DNA from: Patulibacter sp. SYSU D01012
GTDB taxonomy: Bacteria; Actinomycetota; Thermoleophilia; Solirubrobacterales; Solirubrobacteraceae
Direction: 5' to 3'
Assembly: GCF_017916475.1 (NCBI RefSeq)
Contig: NZ_JAFMTB010000002.1
Coordinates: forward strand, 186,001 to 250,000
Length of the DNA stretch: 64,000 nt
Positions 7,879-16,584 of the stretch are shown one piece after another. A program made the position numbers and the translations under genes. Under the pieces are notes generated by a model. The model worked only from the letters and a program-made list of their open reading frames with translations. It made no database searches and was not told where the DNA came from. Positions within the stretch are counted from its first letter, which is position 1; every line of letters begins with the position of its first letter.

Positions 7879-9030
7879 ATGCCGGTCCCGCCGCCCCCCG
7901 CCGACCTGACGACCATCGCGCACGCGCTCCAGGAGCGCCTCGGCCCGGCCCGCTGGTTCGACGCCCACACGCACATCGGCCAGCACGACCCGGACGGGAT
8001 GACGGCCACGGCCGAGGAGATCCTCGCCGGCCTGGACCACGCCGGCCACGAGCGCGCGCTCACGTTCGCGATGCACGAGCCCGACGGCTACCGCCAGGCG
8101 AACGACGTCGTGCTCGAGGCGTCCCGCGCGTCGGACGGCCGCCTGCTGCCGCTCGCCCGCATCGCCCCCGGGGCCCCCGGCGCGCTCGAGGAGGCCCGCC
8201 GCTGCCTCGACGCCGGCGCCCTCGGCTTCAAGCTCCACCCGCGCAGCGACGCGTTCGCGCTCACCCACCCCGACGTCGACGCGGTCGTCGCCCTCGCCGC
8301 CGAGCGGCGCGGACCCGTCCTGTTCCACGCGGGCCGCGGCATCCCGCAGCTGTCCGAGGCCGCCGTCGCGCTCGCCGAGCGCCACCCCGGGGCGCGGCTC
8401 ATCCTCGCCCACGCCGCCGTGTCGGACCTGGGGCTGCTCGCCGAGCCCGCCGCGCGGCTGCCCAACCTGTTCTTCGACACGTCCTGGTGGCACCCGTCCG
8501 ACCTGCTCCAGCTGTTCGCGACGGTGCCGCCCGGCCAGATCCTCTACGCGAGCGACATGCCGTACGGCCCGGGGACGTTCAGCGCGTTCGCGTTCCTGCG
8601 CTGCTGCGCGGCGGTCGGCATCCCGGACGACGCGGTGCGCGAGATGGTCGGCGCGCAGCTGGACCGCGTCGTGACCGGCGCCGACCCCGTCGACCTGGGG
8701 CGCGCGGTCGGATCCGCGCGCCTCGGCGAGCGGTCGCTGCCGCTGGAGCGGGTCGCCTCGTACACCGCCGTGGCGATGCAGCTGGGCTACCGCGGCGTCG
8801 ACGCGACGGAGGCCGTCGCGCTCGCGCGCTGCGGCGCGCAGACCACCGGGACCGGTCCCGAGGCCGAGCTGCTGCGGTACGTCGACGGCCTGCTCGCCCG
8901 CGCCGAGGAGCGCCTGGCCGCCGCGGCCGACGACGACGCCCCCGCGCGGATGGCCGCCGTCCTCGACGCCGTCGTCGCGGGCTTCCTGGCGGCGACGACG
9001 TCGGCGGGCGTGCCGCCGGTCGCCCTCTAG
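7879..9030 (+). CDS. Amidohydrolase-2 family metal-dependent hydrolase
   Basis: A 383-residue TIM-barrel hydrolase (PF04909 type). Metal-site motifs in order: DAHTHIG near residue 28 (two His), GFKLHPRSDAF near 114, FHAG near 148, ILAHAA near 176 and YASDMPYG near 224, the last carrying the catalytic Asp. Members are decarboxylases or hydrolases acting on aromatic or cyclic acids, but nothing here fixes the substrate. A C-terminal extension of about 100 residues is helical and unassigned. The ATG was chosen because a TAACGT box sits 7 nt upstream, suggesting leaderless transcription. A longer in-frame extension would run into the divergent riboswitch. Confidence 0.75.
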   Translation: MPVPPPPADLTTIAHALQERLGPARWFDAHTHIGQHDPDGMTATAEEILAGLDHAGHERALTFAMHEPDGYRQANDVVLEASRASDGRLLPLARIAPGAPGALEEARRCLDAGALGFKLHPRSDAFALTHPDVDAVVALAAERRGPVLFHAGRGIPQLSEAAVALAERHPGARLILAHAAVSDLGLLAEPAARLPNLFFDTSWWHPSDLLQLFATVPPGQILYASDMPYGPGTFSAFAFLRCCAAVGIPDDAVREMVGAQLDRVVTGADPVDLGRAVGSARLGERSLPLERVASYTAVAMQLGYRGVDATEAVALARCGAQTTGTGPEAELLRYVDGLLARAEERLAAAADDDAPARMAAVLDAVVAGFLAATTSAGVPPVAL

Positions 9031-9181
9031 CCGCGCGTCGCGCACGAGGTGCGGTGGCCGGGCGCAGGCGGCGCCTGCCGTCCGGGCGCGGTCCGCGCCC
9101 CTACCGCGTCGTCGCCCGCCCGGCGCGCCGCGCCCGGCGCGTTTTCGCGGCAGGCCCGGCGGGGCAGAGGGAGCCCCGACG

Positions 9182-10237
9182 ATGCCTCGCCTCCGCCGCG
9201 CCGACTGCTCCACCCCCGGGATCACGCGCGTGGGCGCCGGCAAGGGCTTCTTCTACCGCGACCCCGACGGCGCGAAGGTCACGGACGAGGCGACGCTCGA
9301 GCGGATCGCCGCGCTCGTCATCCCGCCGGCCTGGAAGGACGTCTGGATCTGCCCGTGGCCGAACGGCCACCTGCAGGCCACCGGCACGGACCAGGCCGGC
9401 CGCAAGCAGTACCTGTACCACGAGGCCTGGCGGGCCCAGCGCGACCGCGAGAAGTTCGAGCGCGTCCTCGAGTTCGCGGCGATGCTCCCCCGTCTGCGCG
9501 CCACCCTGCTCGAGCACCTGCGGCTGGACGGCCTGCCGCGTGAGCGCGCCCTGGCCTGCGCGGTGCGCCTGCTCGACCTCGGCTTCTTCCGCCTGGGCTC
9601 GGAGGACTACGCCGAGCAGAACGAGACCTACGGCGTGGCGACCCTGGAGCAGCGCCACGTGAAGATCGACGACGACCAGGTCGTCTTCGACTACACCGCC
9701 AAGCACGGCCAGCGCCGGATCCAGGTCATCGCCGACGACGAGGTGGTCGACGTCGTCGAGACGCTCAAGCGGCGCCGGGGCAGCAAGAACCGCCTGCTCG
9801 CCTACAAGGACGGCGGGCGCTGGCACGAGCTGCACCCCCACGACGTCAACGACTACCTGAAGGAGCACGCCGGGGAGTGCTCCGCGAAGGACTTCCGCAC
9901 CTGGAACGGCACGGTCCTGGCCGCCATCGGGATCGCGGTGAAGGCCGACGACGCGGCGGGGTCCCGCAAGCGGCACGCGCAGGCGATCGTCGACACGGTG
10001 AAGGAGGTCGCGTACTTCCTCGGCAACACGCCGGCCGTCGCGCGCTCGTCCTACATCGACCCGCGCGTCTTCGACCGCTACGACTCGGGCTGGACGATCG
10101 CGGCCCGCGTGGACGAGCTCGGCGGCCCCGAGGCGTTCATCGACCCCGAGGGCCGCATCGCCCTGGAGGACGCGGTCCGCGACCTGCTGCGGGACGCCGG
10201 CGAGGAGTCGCCGGCGCTCGCGAAGGTCGAGGAGTAG
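9182..10237 (+). CDS. Eukaryote-type DNA topoisomerase IB
   Basis: A 351-residue type IB topoisomerase that relaxes supercoils through a 3'-phosphotyrosyl intermediate. The N-terminal domain has the conserved IPPAWKDVWICPWPNGHLQATG region (about 47-68). The catalytic set is visible: Arg137 in FFRLGS, Lys174 in YTAKHG, Arg239 in FRTWNGT, and Tyr291 in SSYIDPRV. Length matches bacterial poxvirus-like enzymes. AGAGGGAG precedes the ATG. It converges tail to tail with the membrane protein gene, with 3 bp between stops. Confidence 0.93.
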   Translation: MPRLRRADCSTPGITRVGAGKGFFYRDPDGAKVTDEATLERIAALVIPPAWKDVWICPWPNGHLQATGTDQAGRKQYLYHEAWRAQRDREKFERVLEFAAMLPRLRATLLEHLRLDGLPRERALACAVRLLDLGFFRLGSEDYAEQNETYGVATLEQRHVKIDDDQVVFDYTAKHGQRRIQVIADDEVVDVVETLKRRRGSKNRLLAYKDGGRWHELHPHDVNDYLKEHAGECSAKDFRTWNGTVLAAIGIAVKADDAAGSRKRHAQAIVDTVKEVAYFLGNTPAVARSSYIDPRVFDRYDSGWTIAARVDELGGPEAFIDPEGRIALEDAVRDLLRDAGEESPALAKVEE

Positions 10238-10240
10238 CGC

Positions 10241-10975
10241 CTACGGCGCGGCGGGCGCGGCGGGCGCCGCCGGAGCAGGCGCCGCGCGCTTCACGACGAG
10301 CCACGTCAGCCAGATGCCGAGGGCGAAGAGCGGGATGCCCATGGCCACGCGCGCCACGCCGAGCGCGACGAGCGCGCCGGCCAGGTAGAGCGGCAGCTGC
10401 ACCGCCAGGCGCAGCGCGAACAGGCCGACCCAGATCCAGCTGACGCGGGAGTACAGGCGGACCCTCGCCGGGTCCTTGCGCCAGCCGGTCGGATCGCCGG
10501 ACAGGCTCTCGATCACCAGGCCCATCAGCGGCCAGCGGACGAGGATCGACACCAGGTAGGCGGCGGCGTAGGCGACGTTCGTCAGCAGCCCGGGCAGGAA
10601 GAAGTCCTCCGCCCGTCCGGTCCGCGAGACGATGAAGCCGGCCAGCGCGATGCCGACGAGCCCCGAGATCGCGAACTGCGGGGTCTGGCGCCGGAGCAGG
10701 CGCGCCGCGGTCAGGACGGCGCCCACGGCGACCGCGACGATCGCCGCGACCGTCGTGTCGCGGCCCCCGAGCGTGTAGACGCCGACGAAGAGCGCCGCCG
10801 GCAGGGCGGACTCCGCGATCCCGAGCGGCCCGCCGACGGCCTCGGCGATCGACGGCGGCGCGGCGGTCCCGTCGCGGCCGATGGCGGCGGCGGGGCCGTC
10901 GGGCGCGGCGGCGGGAGCCGCCGCGACGGCCTCGGGCTCCGGGGCGCGCGGAGGGGGGCTGGACGGCTCGGGCAC
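10241..10975 (-). CDS. DUF3159-family integral membrane protein
   Basis: A 244-residue protein with a Pro/Ala-rich N-terminal region of about 50 residues, then roughly six hydrophobic segments and a Pro/Ala-rich tail. The pattern IAEAVGGPLGIAESALPAALFV and later GDPTGWRKDP are typical of the actinobacterial DUF3159 family, whose function is unknown. I place the start at a GTG at 10975. A TACGCT box ends 8 nt upstream of it, the same leaderless arrangement seen at many genes here. In-frame ATGs at 11032 and 11047 would give 20-25 more residues and would lie upstream of that box. Confidence 0.75.
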   Translation of the reverse strand: MPEPSSPPPRAPEPEAVAAAPAAAPDGPAAAIGRDGTAAPPSIAEAVGGPLGIAESALPAALFVGVYTLGGRDTTVAAIVAVAVGAVLTAARLLRRQTPQFAISGLVGIALAGFIVSRTGRAEDFFLPGLLTNVAYAAAYLVSILVRWPLMGLVIESLSGDPTGWRKDPARVRLYSRVSWIWVGLFALRLAVQLPLYLAGALVALGVARVAMGIPLFALGIWLTWLVVKRAAPAPAAPAAPAAP

Positions 10976-11144
10976 GGGCGGCAAGCGTAGCGGTGCGGCC
11001 GCGGGCGCCGGGCCCGCCGGAGCGCCCGGCATACTTGCATGTCGCATCCGGTCCCCGGTCCGCCTGGGCCCGGACGCCGGCGCCCGTCCTCCCGCGGGCC
11101 GCCGCTCTCCCCTGCTCTCCCCTCCCTCCGGAGCCCCGCCCTCC

Positions 11145-12578
11145 ATGAAGACGACGATCGCGCGCCGATCACACCCCAACCTGACCCTCGCCGTGCTCGT
11201 GCTCGGCGCGGTCTCCTACTCCCTCCTGCAGTCCCTCGTGGCGCCGGCGATGCCCGACATCGCGCGCGAGACCGGCGCGTCCGCGAGTGCGATCTCGTGG
11301 GTGCTGACCGGCTACCTGCTGGCCGCGTCGGTCGCCACGCCGATCCTCGGCCGCCTCGGCGACATCCACGGCAAGGAGCGGGTGCTGCTGGCCGTCCTGG
11401 TGGCGCTCGCCGCGGGCACCGTCGTGTGCGCGCTGGCGCCGTCCGTCGAGGTGCTCATCGTCGGCCGCGTGATCCAGGGCGCCGCCGGCGGCATCTTCCC
11501 GCTCGCCTTCGCGATCATCCGCGACGAGTTCCCGCGCGAGAAGGTCGCCGGGTCGATCGGCCTGATGTCCTCGCTGCTGGGCATCGGCGGCGGCGCCGGC
11601 GTCGTCCTGGCCGGCGTCATCGTCGACCACCTGTCCTACCACTGGCTCTTCTGGATCCCGCTGCCGGCGATCCTGCTCGCCGCGGTCGCGACGTACCGCT
11701 ACATCCCCGAGTCGCCGATCACCGCGCCGGGCCGGATCAACTGGGCGGGCGGCGCCCTCCTGTCGCTCGGCCTGGTTCTCGTCCTCGTCGCCGTCAGCCA
11801 GGCGTCCGACTGGGGCTGGGGCTCGGGCCGCACGCTCGGCCTGCTGCTGGCGGGCCTCGTGGTGCTGGGCGGCTGGGTGCGCTCCGAGCTCGGGTCGAGC
11901 GACCCGCTGGTCGACATGCGGATGATGCGGATCCGCGGCGTGTGGACGACGAACGTCGCCGCGCTGCTCGTCGGCGTCGGCCTGTACACCTCGTTCATCC
12001 TGATCCCGCAGTTCGTGCAGGAGCCGGAGAGCACCGGGTACGGGTTCGGCGCGTCCGTCACCGCCGCCGGCGTGTTCCTGCTGCCCTCCACGATCACGAT
12101 GCTCGCCGTCGGCCCCGCCGCGGGCTGGATCGAGCGGCGGTTCGGCGCGAAGGCGTCGCTCGTCGCCGGCTGCCTGTTCGCCGCGGCCTCGTACGCGCTG
12201 CTCGCGGTCGCGCACGGCGACCACTGGGAGGTCTACCTGGCCTCGGCGCTGCTCGGCGTCGGCATCGGGCTGTCGTTCGCGGCGCTGGCCAACCTGATCG
12301 TCGCGGCCGTCCGCCAGGACCAGACGGGCGTCGCGACGGGCATGAACACCGTCATGCGGACGGTCGGCGGCGCGGTCGGCGGCCAGGTGGCCGGCACGAT
12401 GCTCGCCAGCGGCGTGGTCGCCGCCACCGGCCTGCCGAAGGAGACCGCCTTCACCGCCGCCTTCGCGATGGGGGCCGCGGCGCTCGTCGTCGGCGCCCTC
12501 GTCGCGCTGCTCATCCCGGGCCGCCCCGCCGGCGGCCGGGTGGCCGAGGCCGTCGCGCCGGAGGGCGCCGCCGCCTGA
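11145..12578 (+). CDS. DHA2-type MFS multidrug/proton antiporter
   Basis: A 477-residue inner-membrane transporter with 14 predicted transmembrane helices, the size and helix count of the DHA2 (EmrB/QacA-like) drug:H+ antiporters. The loop 2-3 motif GRLGDIHGKERVL near residue 66 is the MFS motif A, and GPAAGWIERRFG near 327 is its C-half copy. The substrate is unknown; no regulator adjoins it. Its stop is 3 bp from the convergent aldo/keto reductase stop, with no room for a separate terminator. Confidence 0.85.
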   Translation: MKTTIARRSHPNLTLAVLVLGAVSYSLLQSLVAPAMPDIARETGASASAISWVLTGYLLAASVATPILGRLGDIHGKERVLLAVLVALAAGTVVCALAPSVEVLIVGRVIQGAAGGIFPLAFAIIRDEFPREKVAGSIGLMSSLLGIGGGAGVVLAGVIVDHLSYHWLFWIPLPAILLAAVATYRYIPESPITAPGRINWAGGALLSLGLVLVLVAVSQASDWGWGSGRTLGLLLAGLVVLGGWVRSELGSSDPLVDMRMMRIRGVWTTNVAALLVGVGLYTSFILIPQFVQEPESTGYGFGASVTAAGVFLLPSTITMLAVGPAAGWIERRFGAKASLVAGCLFAAASYALLAVAHGDHWEVYLASALLGVGIGLSFAALANLIVAAVRQDQTGVATGMNTVMRTVGGAVGGQVAGTMLASGVVAATGLPKETAFTAAFAMGAAALVVGALVALLIPGRPAGGRVAEAVAPEGAAA

Positions 12579-12581
12579 GGG

Positions 12582-13523
12582 CTACGGGCGCGACGCCGCG
12601 TCCAGCGCGGCCAGCTCGTCGTCGGCCAGCGTCAGGCGCACGCCCGTCAGCAGCGCGTCCAGCTGGCCGACCTCCCGCGCGCTGGCGATCGCGCCCGACA
12701 CCGTCGGCTGCGCGACGAGCCAGGCGAGCGACACCGCGGTGACCGGCACGTCGTGCGCGGCGGCGACCTCGTCGAGGGCCGCCAGCACGCGCCGGCCGCG
12801 GTCGTCCAGGTACTTCGCGGCGCCCGCGGCGCGCGGGCTGGCGCCCGTGGCCTCGGCGTCGCGGTACTTGCCGGTCAGGAAGCCGCTCGCCAGGGCGTAG
12901 TACGGCAGGACCGCCAGGCCGTGGCGCTGCGCCACGTCGCGGAGGCCGCCGTCCTCGTAGCCGGCCCGCTCGACCAGGTTGAGGTGCGGCTGCAGCGCGA
13001 CCCACGGCGCGAAGCCCTCGCGCTCCTGGATCGCGAGCGCCTCGGCCAGCCGCTCCGCGCTGTAGTTCGAGCCTGCGAGGTAGCGGACCTTGCCCGCCCG
13101 GACGAGCTCGTCGAACGCGCCGAGCGTCTCCTCGAGCGGGGTGTCCGGATCGTCGAAGTGCGCGTAGTACAGGTCGATGTGGTCGGAGCCCAGGCGCGCG
13201 AGCGACTCGTCGGCGGCGGCCAGCACGTTCTCGCGCGCCAGGCCTCTCCGGTCCGGCTTCGAGGACACCTTCGTCGCGATCACGACGTCGTCGCGCCGGC
13301 CGCGGCGGGCGAGCCACCGGCCGATGATCGCCTCGGACTCGCCGCCCGTGTGGCCGGGCACCCAGTGCGAGTAGCCGTCGGCCGTGTCGACGAAGTTGCC
13401 GCCGGCGTCCGCGTAGGCGTCGAGGACGGCGAAGGACGTCGCCTCGTCCGCCGTCCAGCCGAAGACGTTGCCGCCCAGGTTGAGCGGGTGGACGTCGAGA
13501 TCGGTGCTGCCGAGTCGGGCCAT
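12582..13523 (-). CDS. Aldo/keto reductase
   Basis: A 313-residue (alpha/beta)8 NADPH-dependent oxidoreductase of the AKR superfamily. The catalytic tetrad is intact: Asp46, Tyr51, Lys85 and His122. The sequence GSTDLDVHPLNLGGNVFGW at the N-terminus is like the general stress protein 69/YajO subgroup. The substrate is unassigned. The ATG at 13523 is supported by a TAGCGT box 7 nt upstream. Longer upstream reading is antisense to the next gene and is rejected. Confidence 0.85.
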   Translation of the reverse strand: MARLGSTDLDVHPLNLGGNVFGWTADEATSFAVLDAYADAGGNFVDTADGYSHWVPGHTGGESEAIIGRWLARRGRRDDVVIATKVSSKPDRRGLARENVLAAADESLARLGSDHIDLYYAHFDDPDTPLEETLGAFDELVRAGKVRYLAGSNYSAERLAEALAIQEREGFAPWVALQPHLNLVERAGYEDGGLRDVAQRHGLAVLPYYALASGFLTGKYRDAEATGASPRAAGAAKYLDDRGRRVLAALDEVAAAHDVPVTAVSLAWLVAQPTVSGAIASAREVGQLDALLTGVRLTLADDELAALDAASRP

Positions 13524-13610
13524 GCGTCCGACGCTAGCAACGGCCCGTCGGCGCCCCGGACGGTCCGACGCTCGGCCGGTCCGGCCCCGCCGGCCCGCTA
13601 CCGTGGCCCC

Positions 13611-14075
13611 ATGGCCCGCCCCCGCTGCTACGTCGCGAGCCCCGCCGGGTTCTCCGAGACGACCCGGGGGTGGTACGCCGACGTGTTCCTGCCCGCGCTG
13701 GCCGGCGTGGTCGACCCGGTGGACCCGTGGGCGCTGACGAGCGCGGAGGAGATCGCGGCGGCCGCCGCGGCGGGGCGCCAGCGCGCGATGGCGCTCGAGA
13801 TCGGCCGGCGCAACGCGGAGGCGATCCGCGGCTGCCGCCTGCTCGTGGCGCACCTGGACGGGCAGGAGGCAGACAGCGGCACCGTCGCCGAGCTGGGCTT
13901 CGCGGCCGGCCTGGGGCTGCGGTGCTACGGCGTTCGCAGCGACCTGCGGCAGGCCGGCGAGGACGGCGTCGCGCTCAACCTGCAGGTCGAGGCGTTCGTG
14001 GCGCTGTCCGGCGGGGCGATCCTGCCCTCGACGCCGGACCTCGTCGCGCGGTTGCGGGCCGACGCGGTCGCCTGA
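13611..14075 (+). CDS. Nucleoside 2-deoxyribosyltransferase-like protein
   Basis: A 154-residue protein with the compact Rossmann-like fold of nucleoside 2-deoxyribosyltransferases. YVASPAGFS at the N-terminus is the substrate loop. ADSGTVAELGFA near 87-98 holds Asp88 and Glu94; the Glu is the family nucleophile. Such enzymes exchange or hydrolyse purine/pyrimidine deoxyribonucleosides and may act in salvage or sanitation. A TACCGT box lies 6 nt before the ATG. Confidence 0.75.
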   Translation: MARPRCYVASPAGFSETTRGWYADVFLPALAGVVDPVDPWALTSAEEIAAAAAAGRQRAMALEIGRRNAEAIRGCRLLVAHLDGQEADSGTVAELGFAAGLGLRCYGVRSDLRQAGEDGVALNLQVEAFVALSGGAILPSTPDLVARLRADAVA

Positions 14076-14090
14076 CCGCGCCGGGCGGGC

Positions 14091-14177
14091 TCAGACGGCG
14101 CCGGCCGCGAGGTTGATGCCGTAGGCCAGCACCAGCGCGCCGAGGATGAAGGAGATGAAGAGCGACCAGTCGTCCAT
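14091..14177 (-). CDS. 28-residue single-helix membrane peptide
   Basis: A short ORF starting MDDWSLF and consisting almost wholly of one hydrophobic helix (about residues 6-27). It is too short to assign. A TAGGAT box ends 10 nt upstream of the ATG, the same leaderless layout as nearby genes, and a 6-bp hairpin GCGGGC/GCCCGC overlaps that box. It converges on the deoxyribosyltransferase gene 16 bp away. It could be a small membrane-regulating peptide, or chance coding. Confidence 0.42.
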   Translation of the reverse strand: MDDWSLFISFILGALVLAYGINLAAGAV

Positions 14178-14294
14178 TGCGCGGGCAATCCTAGCCCGCC
14201 GGGACGACGCTCGTCCGCCGGGGGCCGGCGCGCGGCCACGCGCGCGCAGGCGACGTGGCGCCGACGGCCGCACCGGGCGCTTCGGCGACCGCTC

Positions 14295-14897
14295 TCAGCG
14301 CCCGGCGCCGATGCGGCGGGCGACCGCGGCGGCCGTCGGCAGCGGCAGCTCGCCGAAGGTCGTCCGGCGGCCCCGGCGGTCGGTCACGACGACCTGCGCC
14401 CGGCGGCGCCACGGCCGCGGCGGCCGCACGCGCACGTCCGTCACGTCGCCGAGCGCGAGCGTGCGGACCCGGTGGACCGGCGCGTCGTCCAGCAGCCACA
14501 GCAGCCGGCGCCCCGTCACGGCCAGCGTCGTCTGCGGGCTGGCCCACGTCGACGCCGGCACCACCAGCCCGACGTCCTCGCCGGGCTCGATGGCGCGGCG
14601 CAGCTCGGCGCCGAGCGCGCGACGGACGGCGGGCGCCAGGTCGGCGCGGCGCACGGCGGCCGCGGGCGCGGCGGCCGGGTCGGGGCGCGGCGGCGGCTCG
14701 GGGGCCGGCGCGGGCGCCCGCAGCGCCGCGTAGGCCGCGTTCAGCAGCGCCATCCGGTCGTTCGTCGCGGCGTCGGCGGCGTGGTCGGGGTGCCAGCGCT
14801 TGGCCAGGCGGCGGAACGCGGCGGTGATCTCGGCGGCCTCGGCGTCCGGGCCGACGCCGAGCACCTCGCGCGGATCGACTCCGGAGGACACGGCCAC
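14295..14897 (-). CDS. J-domain protein with PH-like C-terminus
   Basis: A 200-residue protein. Residues 8-60 form a DnaJ domain with the HPD tripeptide at 36-38 that stimulates Hsp70 ATPase. After a Pro/Ala linker, residues about 105-195 have the alternating strands of a bacterial PH/GRAM-like domain (TLAVTGRRLLWLL near 128, then paired strands with VVVTDRRGRRTTF). There is no Gly/Phe region or zinc finger, so it is not DnaJ itself; a specialised co-chaperone recruited to a membrane or partner is likely. The PH assignment is by strand pattern only. Confidence 0.65.
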   Translation of the reverse strand: MAVSSGVDPREVLGVGPDAEAAEITAAFRRLAKRWHPDHAADAATNDRMALLNAAYAALRAPAPAPEPPPRPDPAAAPAAAVRRADLAPAVRRALGAELRRAIEPGEDVGLVVPASTWASPQTTLAVTGRRLLWLLDDAPVHRVRTLALGDVTDVRVRPPRPWRRRAQVVVTDRRGRRTTFGELPLPTAAAVARRIGAGR

Positions 14898-15004
14898 GCC
14901 CTCATCGTGGCACGCACCGGGCAGGACCGGGGCGCAGCGCGCCGAACGCCCGGCGCAGGCCCGGCCGCCCGGCCGGTCCGCACCGTCCGAGACCGGAGAC
15001 CCTC

Positions 15005-15391
15005 GTGCTGCAGGACCTCAGGAAGTTCCTCTTCAAGGAGAGCCTCGTCGACGTCGCCGTGGCGTTCATCCTCGCCACGGCGTTCGCCGCCGTCGTCAAG
15101 TCGCTCGTGAACGACGTGATGATGCCGCTCATCGCGGCGATCGTCGGCAAGCCGAGCTTCGACGAGATCGTCGTGATGCTCGGCGACACGCCGATCAAGG
15201 TCGGCACGTTCCTGACCGCCCTCGTCAACTTCCTGCTCATCGGCACCGTCCTCTTCTTCGTCGTGCGCACGATCGTGCGGGTGACGCAGCTGCGCGGCGG
15301 CGCGAAGGTCGACGACGAGAAGGTCGTGGCGGACGAGGTCGTGATCCTGCGGCAGATCCGCGACGCGCTGATGGCGCGGCCCGGATCCTGA
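15005..15391 (+). CDS. mscL: Large-conductance mechanosensitive channel
   Basis: A 128-residue MscL. The amphipathic N-terminal helix LQDLRKFLFK leads into TM1 (about 15-43) with the glycine/alanine-rich pore lining, a periplasmic loop with PSFDEI, TM2 (about 63-88) and a charged C-terminal bundle ending IRDALMARP. It opens under membrane tension and releases solutes on hypo-osmotic shock. Start is GTG with ACCGGAGACC upstream. It is functionally related to the osmoprotectant importer at 22.8 kb, though not linked in an operon. Confidence 0.93.
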   Translation: MLQDLRKFLFKESLVDVAVAFILATAFAAVVKSLVNDVMMPLIAAIVGKPSFDEIVVMLGDTPIKVGTFLTALVNFLLIGTVLFFVVRTIVRVTQLRGGAKVDDEKVVADEVVILRQIRDALMARPGS

Positions 15392-15434
15392 GCCCCGGCG
15401 GCAGGCCCGGCCGGCGCCGCGCGCGGGGTCGGGC

Positions 15435-16529
15435 TCAGGTCCGGTCGGACGGCTCCGGCGCGGGCAGCGGCGGGCGCAGGTCGTCGAGCGCGACGTCGTC
15501 CAGGAGCCGCTGCACCTGCGGCGTGCGGTCGTCGACGAGCAGCAGCGCGCCACCCGGCCAGTACGGGCTCATCGTCTCGCCCGGCCGGACGAGGAGCGGC
15601 TCGTAGACCCACGACCCCGAGTTCCACAGCCAGGGGCCGTCCGGATCGGGGCGCCAGGCGCCGAGCGCCTCGTCGGCGGTCAGCGGCCCCAGCCGGTGCA
15701 CGTGGCCGAAGAGCACGTGCCGCGCGCGCGGCAGCACGCCCAGGTCGTCGGCGACCCGGCGCAGGCTGGAGAGGCCGGCGCGCTCGAGCCGCCGGTCGAG
15801 CCACACCGAGCTCACCGCCGCGATCCGCTCGTTGCGCGCCTGGGCCCCCGCCGTCTGCGCGCCGTCCCGGCCCAGCACGGCCTTGCCGATGGACCGGGCG
15901 ATGCCGCTCAGACGCTCCACGCCCTCCTCGAAGCCGTCCGGCAGGTCGCGCACCACGAGCGACGCGGCGGCCACGGACGGCGCCCGTCCCACCTCGTAGA
16001 CGTCGGCGGGGCCCAGGCCGGCCTCCTCGGCGGTGCGGGCCAGGCGCGCGAGCGGCCCGCCCGCCAGCCGCTGGTCCAGGTAGTGGCCGTGGTGGGCGTA
16101 CACGTGCTCGCCCAGCCACGCGCCCGGGTAGTGCACCCGCACCCGCGCGCCCGGGTCGTGCAGCGCGGCGGTGACCTCCTCGAGCGGCTCCGTGGCGTCG
16201 CGCGGCACCCGCGTCGACGCGCCCAGGTGCTGGTCGGCGGCGCGCCGTCGGCGCAGCCACGCACGCACGAGCAGGTGGTCGTGGTTGCCCGGCACGACGA
16301 CGACCTCGCCGCCGGCCATCGCGCCGCCGATCGCCCGCAGGACGGGGCGCGCGTCGGCGAGCGCGCCGGCCACCCGGCCCTCCAGCAGCTCGACGACGTC
16401 GCCCAGCAGCACCAGGCGGTCGATCCCGTCGAGGGCCTCGAGCAGCGCCCGGAGCGCCACCGGCCGCCGCAGCACGTCCCGTCCGCCCCGTCCTCCGAGG
16501 TGCAGGTCCGAGATGACGAGGGTGCGCAT
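15435..16529 (-). CDS. Calcineurin-like metallophosphoesterase
   Basis: A 364-residue binuclear-metal phosphoesterase. The core motifs appear in order: SDLHLGG near residues 7-13, LLGDVVE near 43, VPGNHDH near 82, and GHVHRLG near 268. It is longer than minimal phosphatases, with an insertion of about 150 residues between the last two motifs. The substrate is unknown; the LpxH/YfcE families are relatives but there is no lipid A context. The start at MRTLVISDLH was chosen because the motif begins at residue 7 there. Confidence 0.8.
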   Translation of the reverse strand: MRTLVISDLHLGGRGGRDVLRRPVALRALLEALDGIDRLVLLGDVVELLEGRVAGALADARPVLRAIGGAMAGGEVVVVPGNHDHLLVRAWLRRRRAADQHLGASTRVPRDATEPLEEVTAALHDPGARVRVHYPGAWLGEHVYAHHGHYLDQRLAGGPLARLARTAEEAGLGPADVYEVGRAPSVAAASLVVRDLPDGFEEGVERLSGIARSIGKAVLGRDGAQTAGAQARNERIAAVSSVWLDRRLERAGLSSLRRVADDLGVLPRARHVLFGHVHRLGPLTADEALGAWRPDPDGPWLWNSGSWVYEPLLVRPGETMSPYWPGGALLLVDDRTPQVQRLLDDVALDDLRPPLPAPEPSDRT

Positions 16530-16584
16530 CCACCCCAGAGCATGCCGGACGGCCACCGCGCGCGGCTAGTACCATCGCCCGCGG

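Noticed and set aside
15392-15434. Possible terminator between mscL and the phosphoesterase gene
   Set aside because: GC-rich but no stem of more than five pairs is evident by eye.
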